Assembly (NCBI GenBank): GCA_964461885.1
Contig: CAYWVY010000001.1
Span: forward strand, 1-64,000
Reading direction: 5' to 3'
From: UBA288 sp964461885
GTDB taxonomy: Archaea; Halobacteriota; Methanomicrobia; Methanomicrobiales; Methanospirillaceae
DNA: 64,000 nucleotides
Positions 7,655-15,570 of this stretch are shown here, one piece after another. A model generated the notes under the pieces. That model was not told where the DNA came from and did not search any database. It saw only the letters and a list, made by a program, of their open reading frames with translations. Each line of letters opens with the position of its first letter. Within the stretch, counting starts at the first letter, position 1. The translations under genes and the position numbers were made by a program.

Positions 7655-7763
7655 CGCAGGATGAATGCCATCACGACGCCCGTCCCGGCCGCGAACAGGA
7701 GCACGAGGCCAATACCGGGCAGGGCATAGCGCCGATGCTCAGACTGAAAAATGCGTCGTGCAT
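7655..7763 (-). pseudogene. Fragment of a small membrane protein cut by the gap
   Basis: From ATG 7763, which has GAGGTGATCC upstream, the frame reads MHDAFFSLSIG and stops soon after. A frame one base away encodes a clear membrane helix, LPGIGLVLLFAAGTGVVMAF, running into the N gap. Joining the two at the TTTTT run near 7748 would give a membrane protein starting MHDAFF. Either one base is missing from the assembly or the gene is broken. Beyond the gap one frame ends LRGERHIRT. It would be the first gene of the set B transcript. Confidence 0.4.
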
Positions 7764-7788
7764 CTGGATCACCTCGTGCAACGGTCGA

Positions 7789-7863
7789 ATTGAATTCAAC
7801 AATAGTTGAACGCATCGCTCGCAATTTATACCTTGTGATTCCACATAGTGTTGAATTCAACAA
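7789..7863. promoter_or_regulatory. Bidirectional arsR/permease promoter with palindromic operators
   Basis: A central box (TTTATA, 7825-7830; TATAAA on the other strand) can serve both directions. TTCAACAATAGTTGAA at 7795-7810, with the overlapping TTGAATTCAA at 7790-7799, lies about 25 bases from the box on the minus side. GTTGAATTCAAC at 7850-7861, a perfect 12-base palindrome, lies about 25 bases away on the plus side. Each operator would therefore cover one transcription start. Confidence 0.65.
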
Positions 7864-8210
7864 TGCCGATCCCACAGGAAATTGCCGATTCCCTCACGGC
7901 TGTTGGCGGAGTGCCGGGGCTCGACGCCCGGCTGCCGGACGGAGAAAGCCTGAGTGCGGCCAGCCTCGTCCACCACGCGCTCTCCGAGCCGCTCCGCCTG
8001 AAGATCGCCCACGCGCTCGCCATCCAGCCGCTCTGTGTCTGCGTGATCAAGGAGATCGTCGGGATCGCGGACTCAAAGCTCTCGTATCACCTGAACCAGC
8101 TCAAAAAGGCCGGGCTGATCGAGGGCGATCAGCAGGGGAGCTGGATCATCTACCATCTCACGCCGCTCGGCGAGCGGTGCATGGCAATGGGATACCCGCC
8201 TTTTGGGTAG
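7863..8210 (+). CDS. ArsR/SmtB family metalloid-responsive repressor
   Basis: 115 aa from ATG 7863; a GTG at 7848 is in frame but lies inside the operator. Winged-helix domain with SEPLRLKIAHAL, then LCVCVIKEI: the C58-V-C60 pair at the start of the DNA-binding helix region is the classic As(III)/Sb(III)-sensing site (ELCVCD in ArsR). SKLSYHLNQLKKAGLI is the recognition helix and GSWIIYHLTPLG the wing. It is divergent from the set B operon and overlaps a perfect palindrome at its own start, which points to autoregulation and metalloid-triggered release. Confidence 0.92.
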   Translation: MPIPQEIADSLTAVGGVPGLDARLPDGESLSAASLVHHALSEPLRLKIAHALAIQPLCVCVIKEIVGIADSKLSYHLNQLKKAGLIEGDQQGSWIIYHLTPLGERCMAMGYPPFG

Positions 8211-8402
8211 GTGGGGACCATCACTCGATGAGCGATCCGGCGCCTTCGCCGATGAGCCGCTCGGAGGGTCCCCTCATCGAAACCCGGTCGCTCCCCGAGC
8301 TGCCATGCTCACTTCAGCTGATCTCGGCGCTCCCCGGCGACCTCCCGAAAAGCCCGGTCGGGCCACCGACAGGGTTATGGCGTCCCGGATAAATTTTCTC
8401 TC

Positions 8403-8894
8403 ATGGCAACCTTCCTCGTCGCGTACGCGTCCAAGACCGGGGCGACGGCCGAGATCGCGGGCTGGATCGGCGAGTCCCTCCGGCGTGCCGGAGCGACTGT
8501 CGAGGTGAGGACGGCCGGCGACGTAACGTCCCTCGAGGGGTTCGACGCAGTCATTGTCGGCGGCCCGCTCTACATGGGGCGCGTGCTCAAGCCCGTGCCG
8601 GCCTTCTTCGCGCGCCACGAAGCTGCGCTCGCCGGCAAGCCCGTCGCGGTCTTCATCGCGGGATCGTCCCTCGGAAAGGACGACCCCAAGGCAGACCAGC
8701 ACGGGCGTTCCGTCGCTGAGGCTGCCGCCGGGGGTGTTTCCGTCGCTGCCGTCGGGCTCTTCGGCGGTCGGTTCTCCCCCAGGGGCGTCCCCCTGATCGG
8801 CCGGTTTCTCAAGAACGAGAAAGGGGAGGACACCCGCGACCGGACCGCGATCGAGGCCTGGGCCGACGCGCTCCCGACGCGCCTCGGCCTCTGA
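8403..8894 (+). CDS. Flavodoxin-domain protein
   Basis: 163 aa. It begins FLVAYASKTGATAEIA, the FMN phosphate-binding loop, and continues with GFDAVIVGGPLYMGR and PVAVFIAGSSLG, the pattern of HemG-like flavodoxin-fold proteins. Predicted cytoplasmic FMN-dependent electron carrier or oxidoreductase; the electron partner is unknown. The 190 bases upstream (8211-8402) contain no gene. It converges on the PrsW-like gene with no spacing. Confidence 0.85.
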   Translation: MATFLVAYASKTGATAEIAGWIGESLRRAGATVEVRTAGDVTSLEGFDAVIVGGPLYMGRVLKPVPAFFARHEAALAGKPVAVFIAGSSLGKDDPKADQHGRSVAEAAAGGVSVAAVGLFGGRFSPRGVPLIGRFLKNEKGEDTRDRTAIEAWADALPTRLGL

Positions 8895-9554
8895 TCATTC
8901 CGCGTCGTCGGCCGGCTTCGGGAACAGGACGTCCCAGTTGTACGCGACGAGCAGGAGCACGAAGAGGAGCAGGGGCAGATCGATCGCCAGGAGCCGGCCG
9001 ATCCCCGTGTGCCCGACGAGCAGGTTGTAGAGGGCGTGGATCATGACCGCGACCGTGTACAGCCCGAAGAGGATCGACGGCAGGGACCGGCGGGAGAAGC
9101 CGTAGGTGAGGAATATCCCGAAGCCGATGATCGCGGTCATGCACCCGTGCATTACGGAGGTGGTGACCCCGCGCATCACGGCATACGCGAGGGCCCCTGC
9201 CCCCTCCAGCGCGAAGTGGGACACGAAGACGTAGTTCTCCAGGATCGCGAAGCCGAAGCCCGAGGCCATGGCGAGCACCAGCAGCTCCTTCGAGTACCGC
9301 CGTCCGAAGACGAGCAGGAGGACGAAGAGCGGCAGGGCCTTCATGAACTCCTCCACCACGGGGGCCATGGTCACCTCGGGCACCACCGTGCTCGAGGCGA
9401 GAGCGAGGTAGAGGTCGTAGTTGACGTAGTAGGAGATCACCCCCGCCGTCAAACCCCAGACCAGGAACGCGAGGACCCGTCGCTGCCCCCCCTCGAGAAA
9501 GACCAGGAGGAAGAAGAGCGGCAGGGAGGCCGCGAGGTAGAACTCGAGGATCAC
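8895..9554 (-). CDS. PrsW family intramembrane metalloprotease
   Basis: 219 aa with seven to eight membrane segments. VVEEFMKALPL (E68-E69 and K72), GFAILENYVF and later histidine-containing helices (MHGCMTA, MIHALYN) match the conserved EExxK, FxxxEN and H motifs of PrsW/CPBP-type intramembrane proteases. The substrate is unknown; in Bacillus PrsW cleaves an anti-sigma factor, which does not transfer to archaea. The GTG start overlaps the upstream stop by four bases (GTGA), so it forms a two-gene operon with the membrane protein at 9551-10285. Confidence 0.85.
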   Translation of the reverse strand: MILEFYLAASLPLFFLLVFLEGGQRRVLAFLVWGLTAGVISYYVNYDLYLALASSTVVPEVTMAPVVEEFMKALPLFVLLLVFGRRYSKELLVLAMASGFGFAILENYVFVSHFALEGAGALAYAVMRGVTTSVMHGCMTAIIGFGIFLTYGFSRRSLPSILFGLYTVAVMIHALYNLLVGHTGIGRLLAIDLPLLLFVLLLVAYNWDVLFPKPADDAE

Positions 9555-10285
9555 GCGGGCTCACCTCCCGCGTGCCTGAGGAACGCGATTGCGAAGAGCG
9601 AGAAGGAGATGGCGGCCAGCGCGCCGGCCGCGTTCGTGACCCACGGCGGATCGGGGAGGGTCGAGTCGAGGGAGTTGAGGATGTGCGTGAGCGAGAAGAC
9701 GACGGTGGCCGCGAAGAGGACCGGATGGCGGTGGGCCGAGCGGAGCAGGGCCGACGAGAGGAGCGCGGCCGAGAGCGTGAAGACGACGAGGGTGGTCAGG
9801 GTCTTCGCGTCCGCCCCGAGCACGGCCACCAGCCAGAGCCCGGCCCCGAGCAGGGGGATAGCGATCGGCGCCGCGGCCAACACGGAGAGGCGGTTACGAG
9901 CGAGCCCCTCCTGGAGCCCCGCGATCAGGAAGAGAAAGACCCCGACGAACCCGAGATCTGCGACGGTGGGGTAGTTCAGGCCCTCCCCGATCAGGATGAA
10001 GTAGGCGTACCAGAACGCGTTCGCGAGCGTCCAGGTACCGGCCGCGAACGCCCCGTGCACGAGCAGCATGTCGGGCCCGCGGCGGTAGTAGGACCAGGCA
10101 GCGGTCGCCGCAGCGGCTCCGCTCGCCACGAGCTGCGTCGCGTTCCCAATGTCGGTGTACGCGGCGGGCATGGCCCCGCGCACCAGCACGACCGCTCCGA
10201 GCAGGCCGAGGGATACCACAAGGAGCGCGAAGACCGCGCCTCGGAGGAGGGTGTCCGCGTACCGTGGGACGCCGGCGACGTTCAC
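9551..10285 (-). CDS. Seven- to eight-helix membrane protein of unknown function
   Basis: 244 aa from GTG 10285; the frame continues upstream to 10618, but that part is antisense to the transporter gene. The hydrophobic segments are evenly spaced, as in 7TM sensor or archaeal histidine-kinase membrane modules, but no soluble domain is attached. There is no recognisable catalytic motif. It is cotranscribed with the PrsW-like protease, so it may be a substrate or partner; this is inference. Confidence 0.65.
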   Translation of the reverse strand: MNVAGVPRYADTLLRGAVFALLVVSLGLLGAVVLVRGAMPAAYTDIGNATQLVASGAAAATAAWSYYRRGPDMLLVHGAFAAGTWTLANAFWYAYFILIGEGLNYPTVADLGFVGVFLFLIAGLQEGLARNRLSVLAAAPIAIPLLGAGLWLVAVLGADAKTLTTLVVFTLSAALLSSALLRSAHRHPVLFAATVVFSLTHILNSLDSTLPDPPWVTNAAGALAAISFSLFAIAFLRHAGGEPA

Positions 10286-10361
10286 ATCTGATTGTGGGCC
10301 CTTCCAGGCAAAAACTATCACCTGGACCGGCACCAATAACCGCCGCCCCGGAGAGATCGAT

Positions 10362-11633
10362 GTGAACAGGGACCTCGACACCATGGGACCGGAGCACCTC
10401 TCGCGGATCAGGGCCGTCGTCGCCGAACGGGTGCCGTTCCTCGGTCCGGGGCTGATCCTGGGCATATCCTCGGCCGGCTGGGTCGGCCTCCTGGTCTTCC
10501 TCTCGCTTGGCGCGAACTTCGGGTACGCGCTTCTCTGGGCCGTGGCTGGGGTGATCGTGTACAAGTACGCGTTCACCATCGGGTGCGCGCGGTATACGGT
10601 CGCGACCGGCGAGAACATCTACGCCGGGCTGCAGCGCATCCCCGGGCTCCGGAACTGGCAGGTCCTCTTCATCGGCGCGATCTACGTGGTCGAGGTCGTC
10701 TACCACGCGGGCGGCGCCGTGGTCGCGGCCAGTCTACTCGCCTCGCTCCTCCCGACGGCCGTTCCCGTCCAGTACGCGATGATGGCACTCTTCGCCCTGA
10801 TCACCCTGGTCCTCTTCCGGAACTCCTACCCGCTCTTCAAGAAAGTGATGGTGGTTGCGGGCGCGATCATCGTGGGCGGCATGTGCCTGAACTTCCTCTC
10901 GCTCTACCTCTCGCCGATCGAGGTCGTCCACGGGCTCGTCACGCCCGACCTCGGGAACGAGGACCACCTCTACTACGCCGGGCTGATCATGTGCTCGCTC
11001 GGCACGGGCCTCTCCCTTCTCTGCTACACCATGTGGCTCCAGAAGCAGCTCGGGGAACGCCACGGCGAGGCCTTCTACCGGGCGCATATGCGGTCGGTCC
11101 GGTTCGACCTGACGCTCGGGTTCGCCCTCCTTGCCCTGCTCTCGTTCTTTTACCTGACCCTCGGGTTCGTGGTGATGAACGAGCACGGCCTGCCCGCGTT
11201 CGAGCAGGACCTGATGATCCGCGTGATTGGCCACTCGCTCGGCGCGGTGCCGTACGGCATGACCGTCTTCGTGATCACGTCGCTCCTGACCCTCTTCGTG
11301 TACCTGATCGGGGCCATTGACGGGCGGGCCAGGGCGATCGCGTCGATCCTGCAACAGACCGTGCGGACGCGCTTCTCGGAGGACGGGCTGTACCGGGGCG
11401 TCGTTCTCGTGTTCGCGGCGATCTTCATCATCTTCAGCTACATCGGCTCGAAGTACACGATCAAGGACGTCCTGACCCTCTCGGTCTTCATGTTCGGCCT
11501 GGTCGGGTTCATGCTCATCTGGCTCGACCGGCACCTGCCCGCGTACGCCCGCGGCTCCGCCGTCTGGTACGCGGTGATGCTGGTCGGGTCCGTCCTCTTC
11601 CCCATCGGCGCGGTCGCCTACTGGAGGATGTAA
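10362..11633 (+). CDS. Nramp-like (LeuT-fold) membrane transporter
   Basis: 423 aa with about eleven membrane segments. GTG 10362 has GGAG nine bases upstream; ATG 10383 is possible. The N-terminus FLGPGLILGISSAGW followed by GANFGYALLW resembles the first helices of Nramp transporters, and SLGTGLSLLCYTMWLQ aligns with helix 6. The metal ligands of true Nramps, DPGN in helix 1 and MPH in helix 6, are absent, so a divalent-metal substrate is doubtful. It could transport another cation or be an APC-superfamily relative. It is divergent from the 9551-10285 gene. Confidence 0.6.
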   Translation: MNRDLDTMGPEHLSRIRAVVAERVPFLGPGLILGISSAGWVGLLVFLSLGANFGYALLWAVAGVIVYKYAFTIGCARYTVATGENIYAGLQRIPGLRNWQVLFIGAIYVVEVVYHAGGAVVAASLLASLLPTAVPVQYAMMALFALITLVLFRNSYPLFKKVMVVAGAIIVGGMCLNFLSLYLSPIEVVHGLVTPDLGNEDHLYYAGLIMCSLGTGLSLLCYTMWLQKQLGERHGEAFYRAHMRSVRFDLTLGFALLALLSFFYLTLGFVVMNEHGLPAFEQDLMIRVIGHSLGAVPYGMTVFVITSLLTLFVYLIGAIDGRARAIASILQQTVRTRFSEDGLYRGVVLVFAAIFIIFSYIGSKYTIKDVLTLSVFMFGLVGFMLIWLDRHLPAYARGSAVWYAVMLVGSVLFPIGAVAYWRM

Positions 11634-11640
11634 AATAGGA

Positions 11641-11799
11641 TCAGGGCGGGTAGATGCCCGTCGGCCCGACGATGCCCGGCGGGTAGATGCCGCCCTGCAG
11701 AAAGCCGATCTCGAACCCGAGCAGCGAAGCCAGGGTCAGGCCGGCCACGACCGCCAGGATCCCGGCGATTGCGATGATGAGGGTATCGCGTCGCTCCAT
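11641..11799 (-). CDS. Small single-helix membrane protein with Pro/Gly tail
   Basis: 52 aa: MERRDTLIIAIAGILAVVAG opens one membrane helix, then LLGFEIGFLQGG and a tail with GIYPPGIVGPTGIYPP. The repeated GIYPP motif is striking. No family is recognised. The frame has a charged start followed by a typical anchor, and a TATA-like AAATTTAA lies near 11820-11830. It is probably surface-exposed or an assembly partner. Confidence 0.5.
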   Translation of the reverse strand: MERRDTLIIAIAGILAVVAGLTLASLLGFEIGFLQGGIYPPGIVGPTGIYPP

Positions 11800-11838
11800 G
11801 CAGTTCTTTGAGCGCGGTCAAAATTTAAGCGTTGTGAT

Positions 11839-12849
11839 TTATCGGCCGTTGGCTTCGGCGCGGTAGATCGTGTTTCGGCCACCGCGGTAGTCCTGCCAGA
11901 CGATCGCGCCGTCGGTGATCGCGGGCCATCCCTGGTCGTCGGGCTGGGTGCAGACAGGGTACTCTTTTCCGGTGGTCAGGTTGTACGCGTAGATGTCCCA
12001 GTTGCGGTTGCGTTCGTCGACCCAGACCACGAGGTTGCCCGCGATCTGCGGCAGCCACTGCCGCGCGGAGTCGTTGCAGATCACGCGCTCCTCGCCTGTC
12101 GCGAGATCATACAGGTAGATGTCGAACCCGATCCGCGTCCGGTAGTCCTGCCAGACGATTCGACCGCCCGAGACCGAGGGGCACCACTGCCCCCGGATAT
12201 CCTCGCAGATCACGCGCTCCTCTCCGGTCGAGAGGTTGTATGCATAGATGTCGCCGGCCGTCTCGTACCCGCGGCGGTAGTCCTCCCAGACCACGATGTC
12301 GCCGTCGATGTCGGGGTTGTACTGGGTCTGGGGCTGGATACAGATCGGCCGTTCGGTCCGGTTCCGAAGGTCGTAGGCGTAGATGTCGGGGGTGCCCTGC
12401 CGCTCGTCTGTCCAGACCACGACGTCGCCCGAGACAACGGGATGGGTCTGCTTGGCCGGGTGCGTGCAGACTGGCATCTCCTCGCCGGTCGTGAGATTGG
12501 CGAGGTAGATGTCCCAGTTTCCGTTCCGCTTGTCCTGCCAGACGACGCGGTCGCCCGAGAGCGAGGGAGAGAGCTGGTGGGATCCCGTCTCCGAAACCGC
12601 CGAGGGCGCTCCGTCATTCATCCCGAGCGCTGCTATCGACGAGCGTCCGCCGAGGCCGTGCTCCTCCCAGGCGACGCGCCCGCCGCCGACGACCGGGTAG
12701 AGCGGGTTCGACCCGTCGGGCGAGATCCGAACGCCGTCGTACGCGGTCGTCGCAGCGGCCCCATTGGCGCCGCCCGGCGCCAGGGCGAGGGCGGCAATGG
12801 TCAGCACGGCTGCGAGCGTCGCGCCGATGAGCAGGTGCCGGCGGTCCAT
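11839..12849 (-). CDS. Secreted TolB-like beta-propeller repeat protein
   Basis: 336 aa with an N-terminal signal peptide (basic MDRRH, then a hydrophobic run ending near residue 32). About six repeats of 45-50 residues follow, each with a GxxVVWxDxR strand, an NWDIYxYNLTTGEE turn and a PxCxHP or VICxD segment. This is the TolB/WD40-like propeller found in many Methanomicrobiales surface proteins. Likely binds a ligand or partner outside the cell; no catalytic residues are visible. Confidence 0.85.
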   Translation of the reverse strand: MDRRHLLIGATLAAVLTIAALALAPGGANGAAATTAYDGVRISPDGSNPLYPVVGGGRVAWEEHGLGGRSSIAALGMNDGAPSAVSETGSHQLSPSLSGDRVVWQDKRNGNWDIYLANLTTGEEMPVCTHPAKQTHPVVSGDVVVWTDERQGTPDIYAYDLRNRTERPICIQPQTQYNPDIDGDIVVWEDYRRGYETAGDIYAYNLSTGEERVICEDIRGQWCPSVSGGRIVWQDYRTRIGFDIYLYDLATGEERVICNDSARQWLPQIAGNLVVWVDERNRNWDIYAYNLTTGKEYPVCTQPDDQGWPAITDGAIVWQDYRGGRNTIYRAEANGR

Positions 12850-12913
12850 GGTCCCTCGCAGGAGGGTGCGCCGCGCGGCGTGCTAATCGTTACGGTCCCA
12901 CATCGCGCCCTCC

Positions 12914-14452
12914 TCAGTCGAGGCCCTTCTTCTCGAGTGAGTACACGGCTGGTCCGTGGATGACCTCGCCGTCGGCGCGGTACCGCGAGCCGTGGCACGG
13001 GCAGTCCCAGGTCTGTTCGGCCTGGTTCCAGGCCACGGTACAGCCCATGTGACGGCAGGCCGGGTCGAGCATATGGAGGGTGCCGGTGTCGTCGCGGTAG
13101 GCGGCGACCTTCTTGCCGTGGACGGTCAGGATGGCGCCCTCGCCCGGTTTGAGCGACTCGGGGTCGTGCCCCTCGGGGCGGACCAGGCCCGTGACCAGTT
13201 CGACCGCGACGTTCGCCTGCTGGCTCACGAACTCCGCCGCCGACGCCTGGATCGCTTTTCGGCCCGGGGTGAAGACGTCGGCCCAGCGCGGGGGCTTGCC
13301 GAGGATCATCTCCGAGAGAAGCCGGCCCGCGACCGTGCCGTGGGTCATGCCCCACTTCTCGAACCCGGTCGCGACATAGAGGTGCGAGGTCTCGGCGCCC
13401 ATCCGGCCGATGTACGGGACCTGGTCGACGGTGATATTGTCCTGGGTCATCCAGTGGTACCGGACCTCGCGGACGGTGTAGAGCGCCTCGATGAACCGCT
13501 GGAGTGCGCGATAGTGGCGGCGCGTATCGCCCCCCTGGCCGACCTTGTGCCCCTCGCCCGAGACGAGGACGAGCTCCCCCTCGCCGTCGGGCTGGGACCG
13601 GAGGGACCGTGTCGGTGTCTCGGCCGAGATGAACATGCCGTCGGGGAACGGCGCGTCGAGCGTGACTCCGAGGACGTACGACGCGGATGGGTACATGCGG
13701 CTGAAGAGCTGGTTCGGCCTGTCGTAGAACGGCCAGTGGGTCGCGACGATCACGTCGTCGGCGTGGATCGTGCCGGTCGTGGTCTTGACCGAGACGGACT
13801 CACCCTCGGTGATGTCGAGAGCGCGGGTCCGCTCGTAGATCGCCGAACCGCCGCCGGGGATCGTCTTCGCGAGGCCGAGCAGGTACTTCCGCGGGTGGAA
13901 CTGGGCCTGGTTGTCCATCCGGATCGCGCCGTCCGAATGGAGAGGCAGGGGAACGTCGTCGACGAAGTGGACCGGCAGGCCGAGCCGGAGGCAGGCGTCG
14001 ACCTCGTCCATCACCTGCTCCCGCCCCGTGCTCGACTGCGCATAGGTGTAGGCGGGCTTGCGCGCGAAGTCGCAGTCGATCCCGTGTTCGTGGGCGAGGG
14101 TATCGACCGTCTCGATCGCGGCCTGGTTCGCATCGGCGTACTGCTGCGCGAGGTCCTGGCCGAACGCGTCAATCAGGTGGCGGTAGACGAGGCGGTGGAG
14201 CGAGGTCAGTTTCGCGGTCGTGTGCCCGGTCACGTCCTCGGCGATCCGGCGGGCCTCGATCACCACGACGGTCTTTCCAGCCTGCCTGAGCAGGGCCGCG
14301 GCGGTCAGCCCGGCGATCCCGCCGCCGATCACGGCCACGTCCGCACGGACGTTGGCCGGGGCCTGGGAGAGCTCGGGGCCGGGCGCGCTCTCGATCCAGT
14401 ACGACGCCGCCCTGCCGGGCAGCCGTTCTATCGAGGTATCTTCGTTCGGCAT
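12914..14452 (-). CDS. FAD-dependent oxidoreductase with C-terminal Rieske domain
   Basis: 512 aa from ATG 14452, with GGAAG upstream. Residues 30-60 hold the FAD-binding VIGGGIAGLTAAALL motif of DAO-type oxidoreductases, followed by HTTAKLTSLH. The C-terminal 90 residues are a Rieske 2Fe-2S domain with CRHMGC and, 16 residues on, CPCHGSRY, giving both Cys-His pairs. Similar fusions occur in bacteria and some methanogens as soluble oxidoreductases of unknown substrate (amine or amino-acid oxidation is a family guess). It lies just downstream of two broken redox genes. Confidence 0.88.
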   Translation of the reverse strand: MPNEDTSIERLPGRAASYWIESAPGPELSQAPANVRADVAVIGGGIAGLTAAALLRQAGKTVVVIEARRIAEDVTGHTTAKLTSLHRLVYRHLIDAFGQDLAQQYADANQAAIETVDTLAHEHGIDCDFARKPAYTYAQSSTGREQVMDEVDACLRLGLPVHFVDDVPLPLHSDGAIRMDNQAQFHPRKYLLGLAKTIPGGGSAIYERTRALDITEGESVSVKTTTGTIHADDVIVATHWPFYDRPNQLFSRMYPSASYVLGVTLDAPFPDGMFISAETPTRSLRSQPDGEGELVLVSGEGHKVGQGGDTRRHYRALQRFIEALYTVREVRYHWMTQDNITVDQVPYIGRMGAETSHLYVATGFEKWGMTHGTVAGRLLSEMILGKPPRWADVFTPGRKAIQASAAEFVSQQANVAVELVTGLVRPEGHDPESLKPGEGAILTVHGKKVAAYRDDTGTLHMLDPACRHMGCTVAWNQAEQTWDCPCHGSRYRADGEVIHGPAVYSLEKKGLD

Positions 14453-14528
14453 GGTACGCTTCCGGGCCGGTCCAGCGCGGGTGCGGCCCGAAAGGGCCGG
14501 CTGAGGCCCTTTTATGGACGATAGTGAC

Positions 14529-14813
14529 TTAAGTATTGCCCCCGCCGGGCCGTTCCGCAATCCTCTCCGCGAACGCCTGCGCGAAGAACGGGCCCTGGGC
14601 GATCAGGAGCTCGCAATCCTCGATGACGAGCGGCATGGCCGGCAACGTTGTCTTTCGAACCCGGGCCCCGAGGGCCTCGAGCCGCAACGGCCGGCGCATC
14701 CCCTCGATGCCGTCGGCGACGGCGAGCTCCGCGAGCCAGTACCCGGTCCGGAAGGTCCGGCCGTCCGCGAGGGGCAGCACGGTCGCGGCCGAGCTCGCGA
14801 CCAGGACCTTCAT
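14529..14813 (-). pseudogene. DJ-1/PfpI family protein with a large internal deletion
   Basis: 94 aa from ATG 14813. The first 33 residues (MKVLVASSAATVLPLADG, then TGYWLAELAV) match the N-terminus of DJ-1/PfpI-like proteins and the last 45 (LEALGARV, LLIAQGPFFAQAFAERI) match the C-terminus. The central 110-120 residues, including the nucleophile-elbow cysteine, are missing, with the frame kept. The product cannot be catalytically active, so it is scored as a pseudogene. Confidence 0.7.
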
Positions 14814-14820
14814 AGCCCGG

Positions 14821-15458
14821 TCAGGACCAGCACGAGGTGCGCCCTGGCCGTTCGAGCTGGGACGCGGTCCACTCCGACGTCTTCTCGGGGGTCGCTCCGT
14901 ACACGATGAATGTTGGGAGCACATTCATCCCCACGAAGGAGAGCGTGTTGACGCTGATCGGCGCCAGGAGGTCGCGGACGCCTCCCTGGTCTCCCGTGTC
15001 GAAGGCCTCCTCGGCGGCCTCGAGGGTCGTGACGAGCACGGCTTTCTTGCCACGGAGGTAGGGTTTGCCCGAAACTCCCTCGGTGTCGGCCGCGTGCGCG
15101 AAGGAGAGGACACGGTCGAACCACCCCTTCAGGATCGCCGGGACCGAAGACCACCAGAGCGGGAACTGGAAGACCACGAGGTCGGCGGCCCGGAGCTTCT
15201 CGAGTTCGCCCGCGATCTCCCTGGGAACCGTGCCGCTGGAGAGCGCGCGCCGGATCTCGATATCCGGGACGAAGCGGTCGGCGAGGGCCCGGTCCGGGAA
15301 GTCGCGCTCGTCGAGCACGGGCCGAAAGCGTGCGCGGTACAGGTCAGAATCGACGACGGCATGCCCCATCGACTCGAGCATCCCCGCGTTTCCGTCCGAA
15401 GGGCGGCGTTCGGGGATCCCGGGTCGTCGTGGTGTGCGTAGACGTAGAGTACGTTCAT
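14821..15458 (-). pseudogene. NAD(P)H-dependent flavodoxin-fold oxidoreductase, frameshifted
   Basis: From ATG 15458 the product starts MNVLYVYAHHDDPGSPNAAL, the FMN-binding N-terminus of MdaB/NQO-type reductases. The frame is lost at a GGGG run (15382-15385) and resumes one base over as MLESMGHAVVDSDLY, continuing to a full C-terminus with FQFPLWWSSVPAILKGW. One extra G would restore an intact protein of about 212 aa. This may be an assembly error or a true mutation; the adjacent gene is also damaged. Confidence 0.75.
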
Positions 15459-15570
15459 GGTCGCTCCTTTGAACTCTTCAGGAGCCATACCCGGGTATAA
15501 GGGCATCCTGAGAAACCGCCCCGCGGACGGAGTCACTTTTTTCATCACCGGCGCCATATCCTCGCCGACC

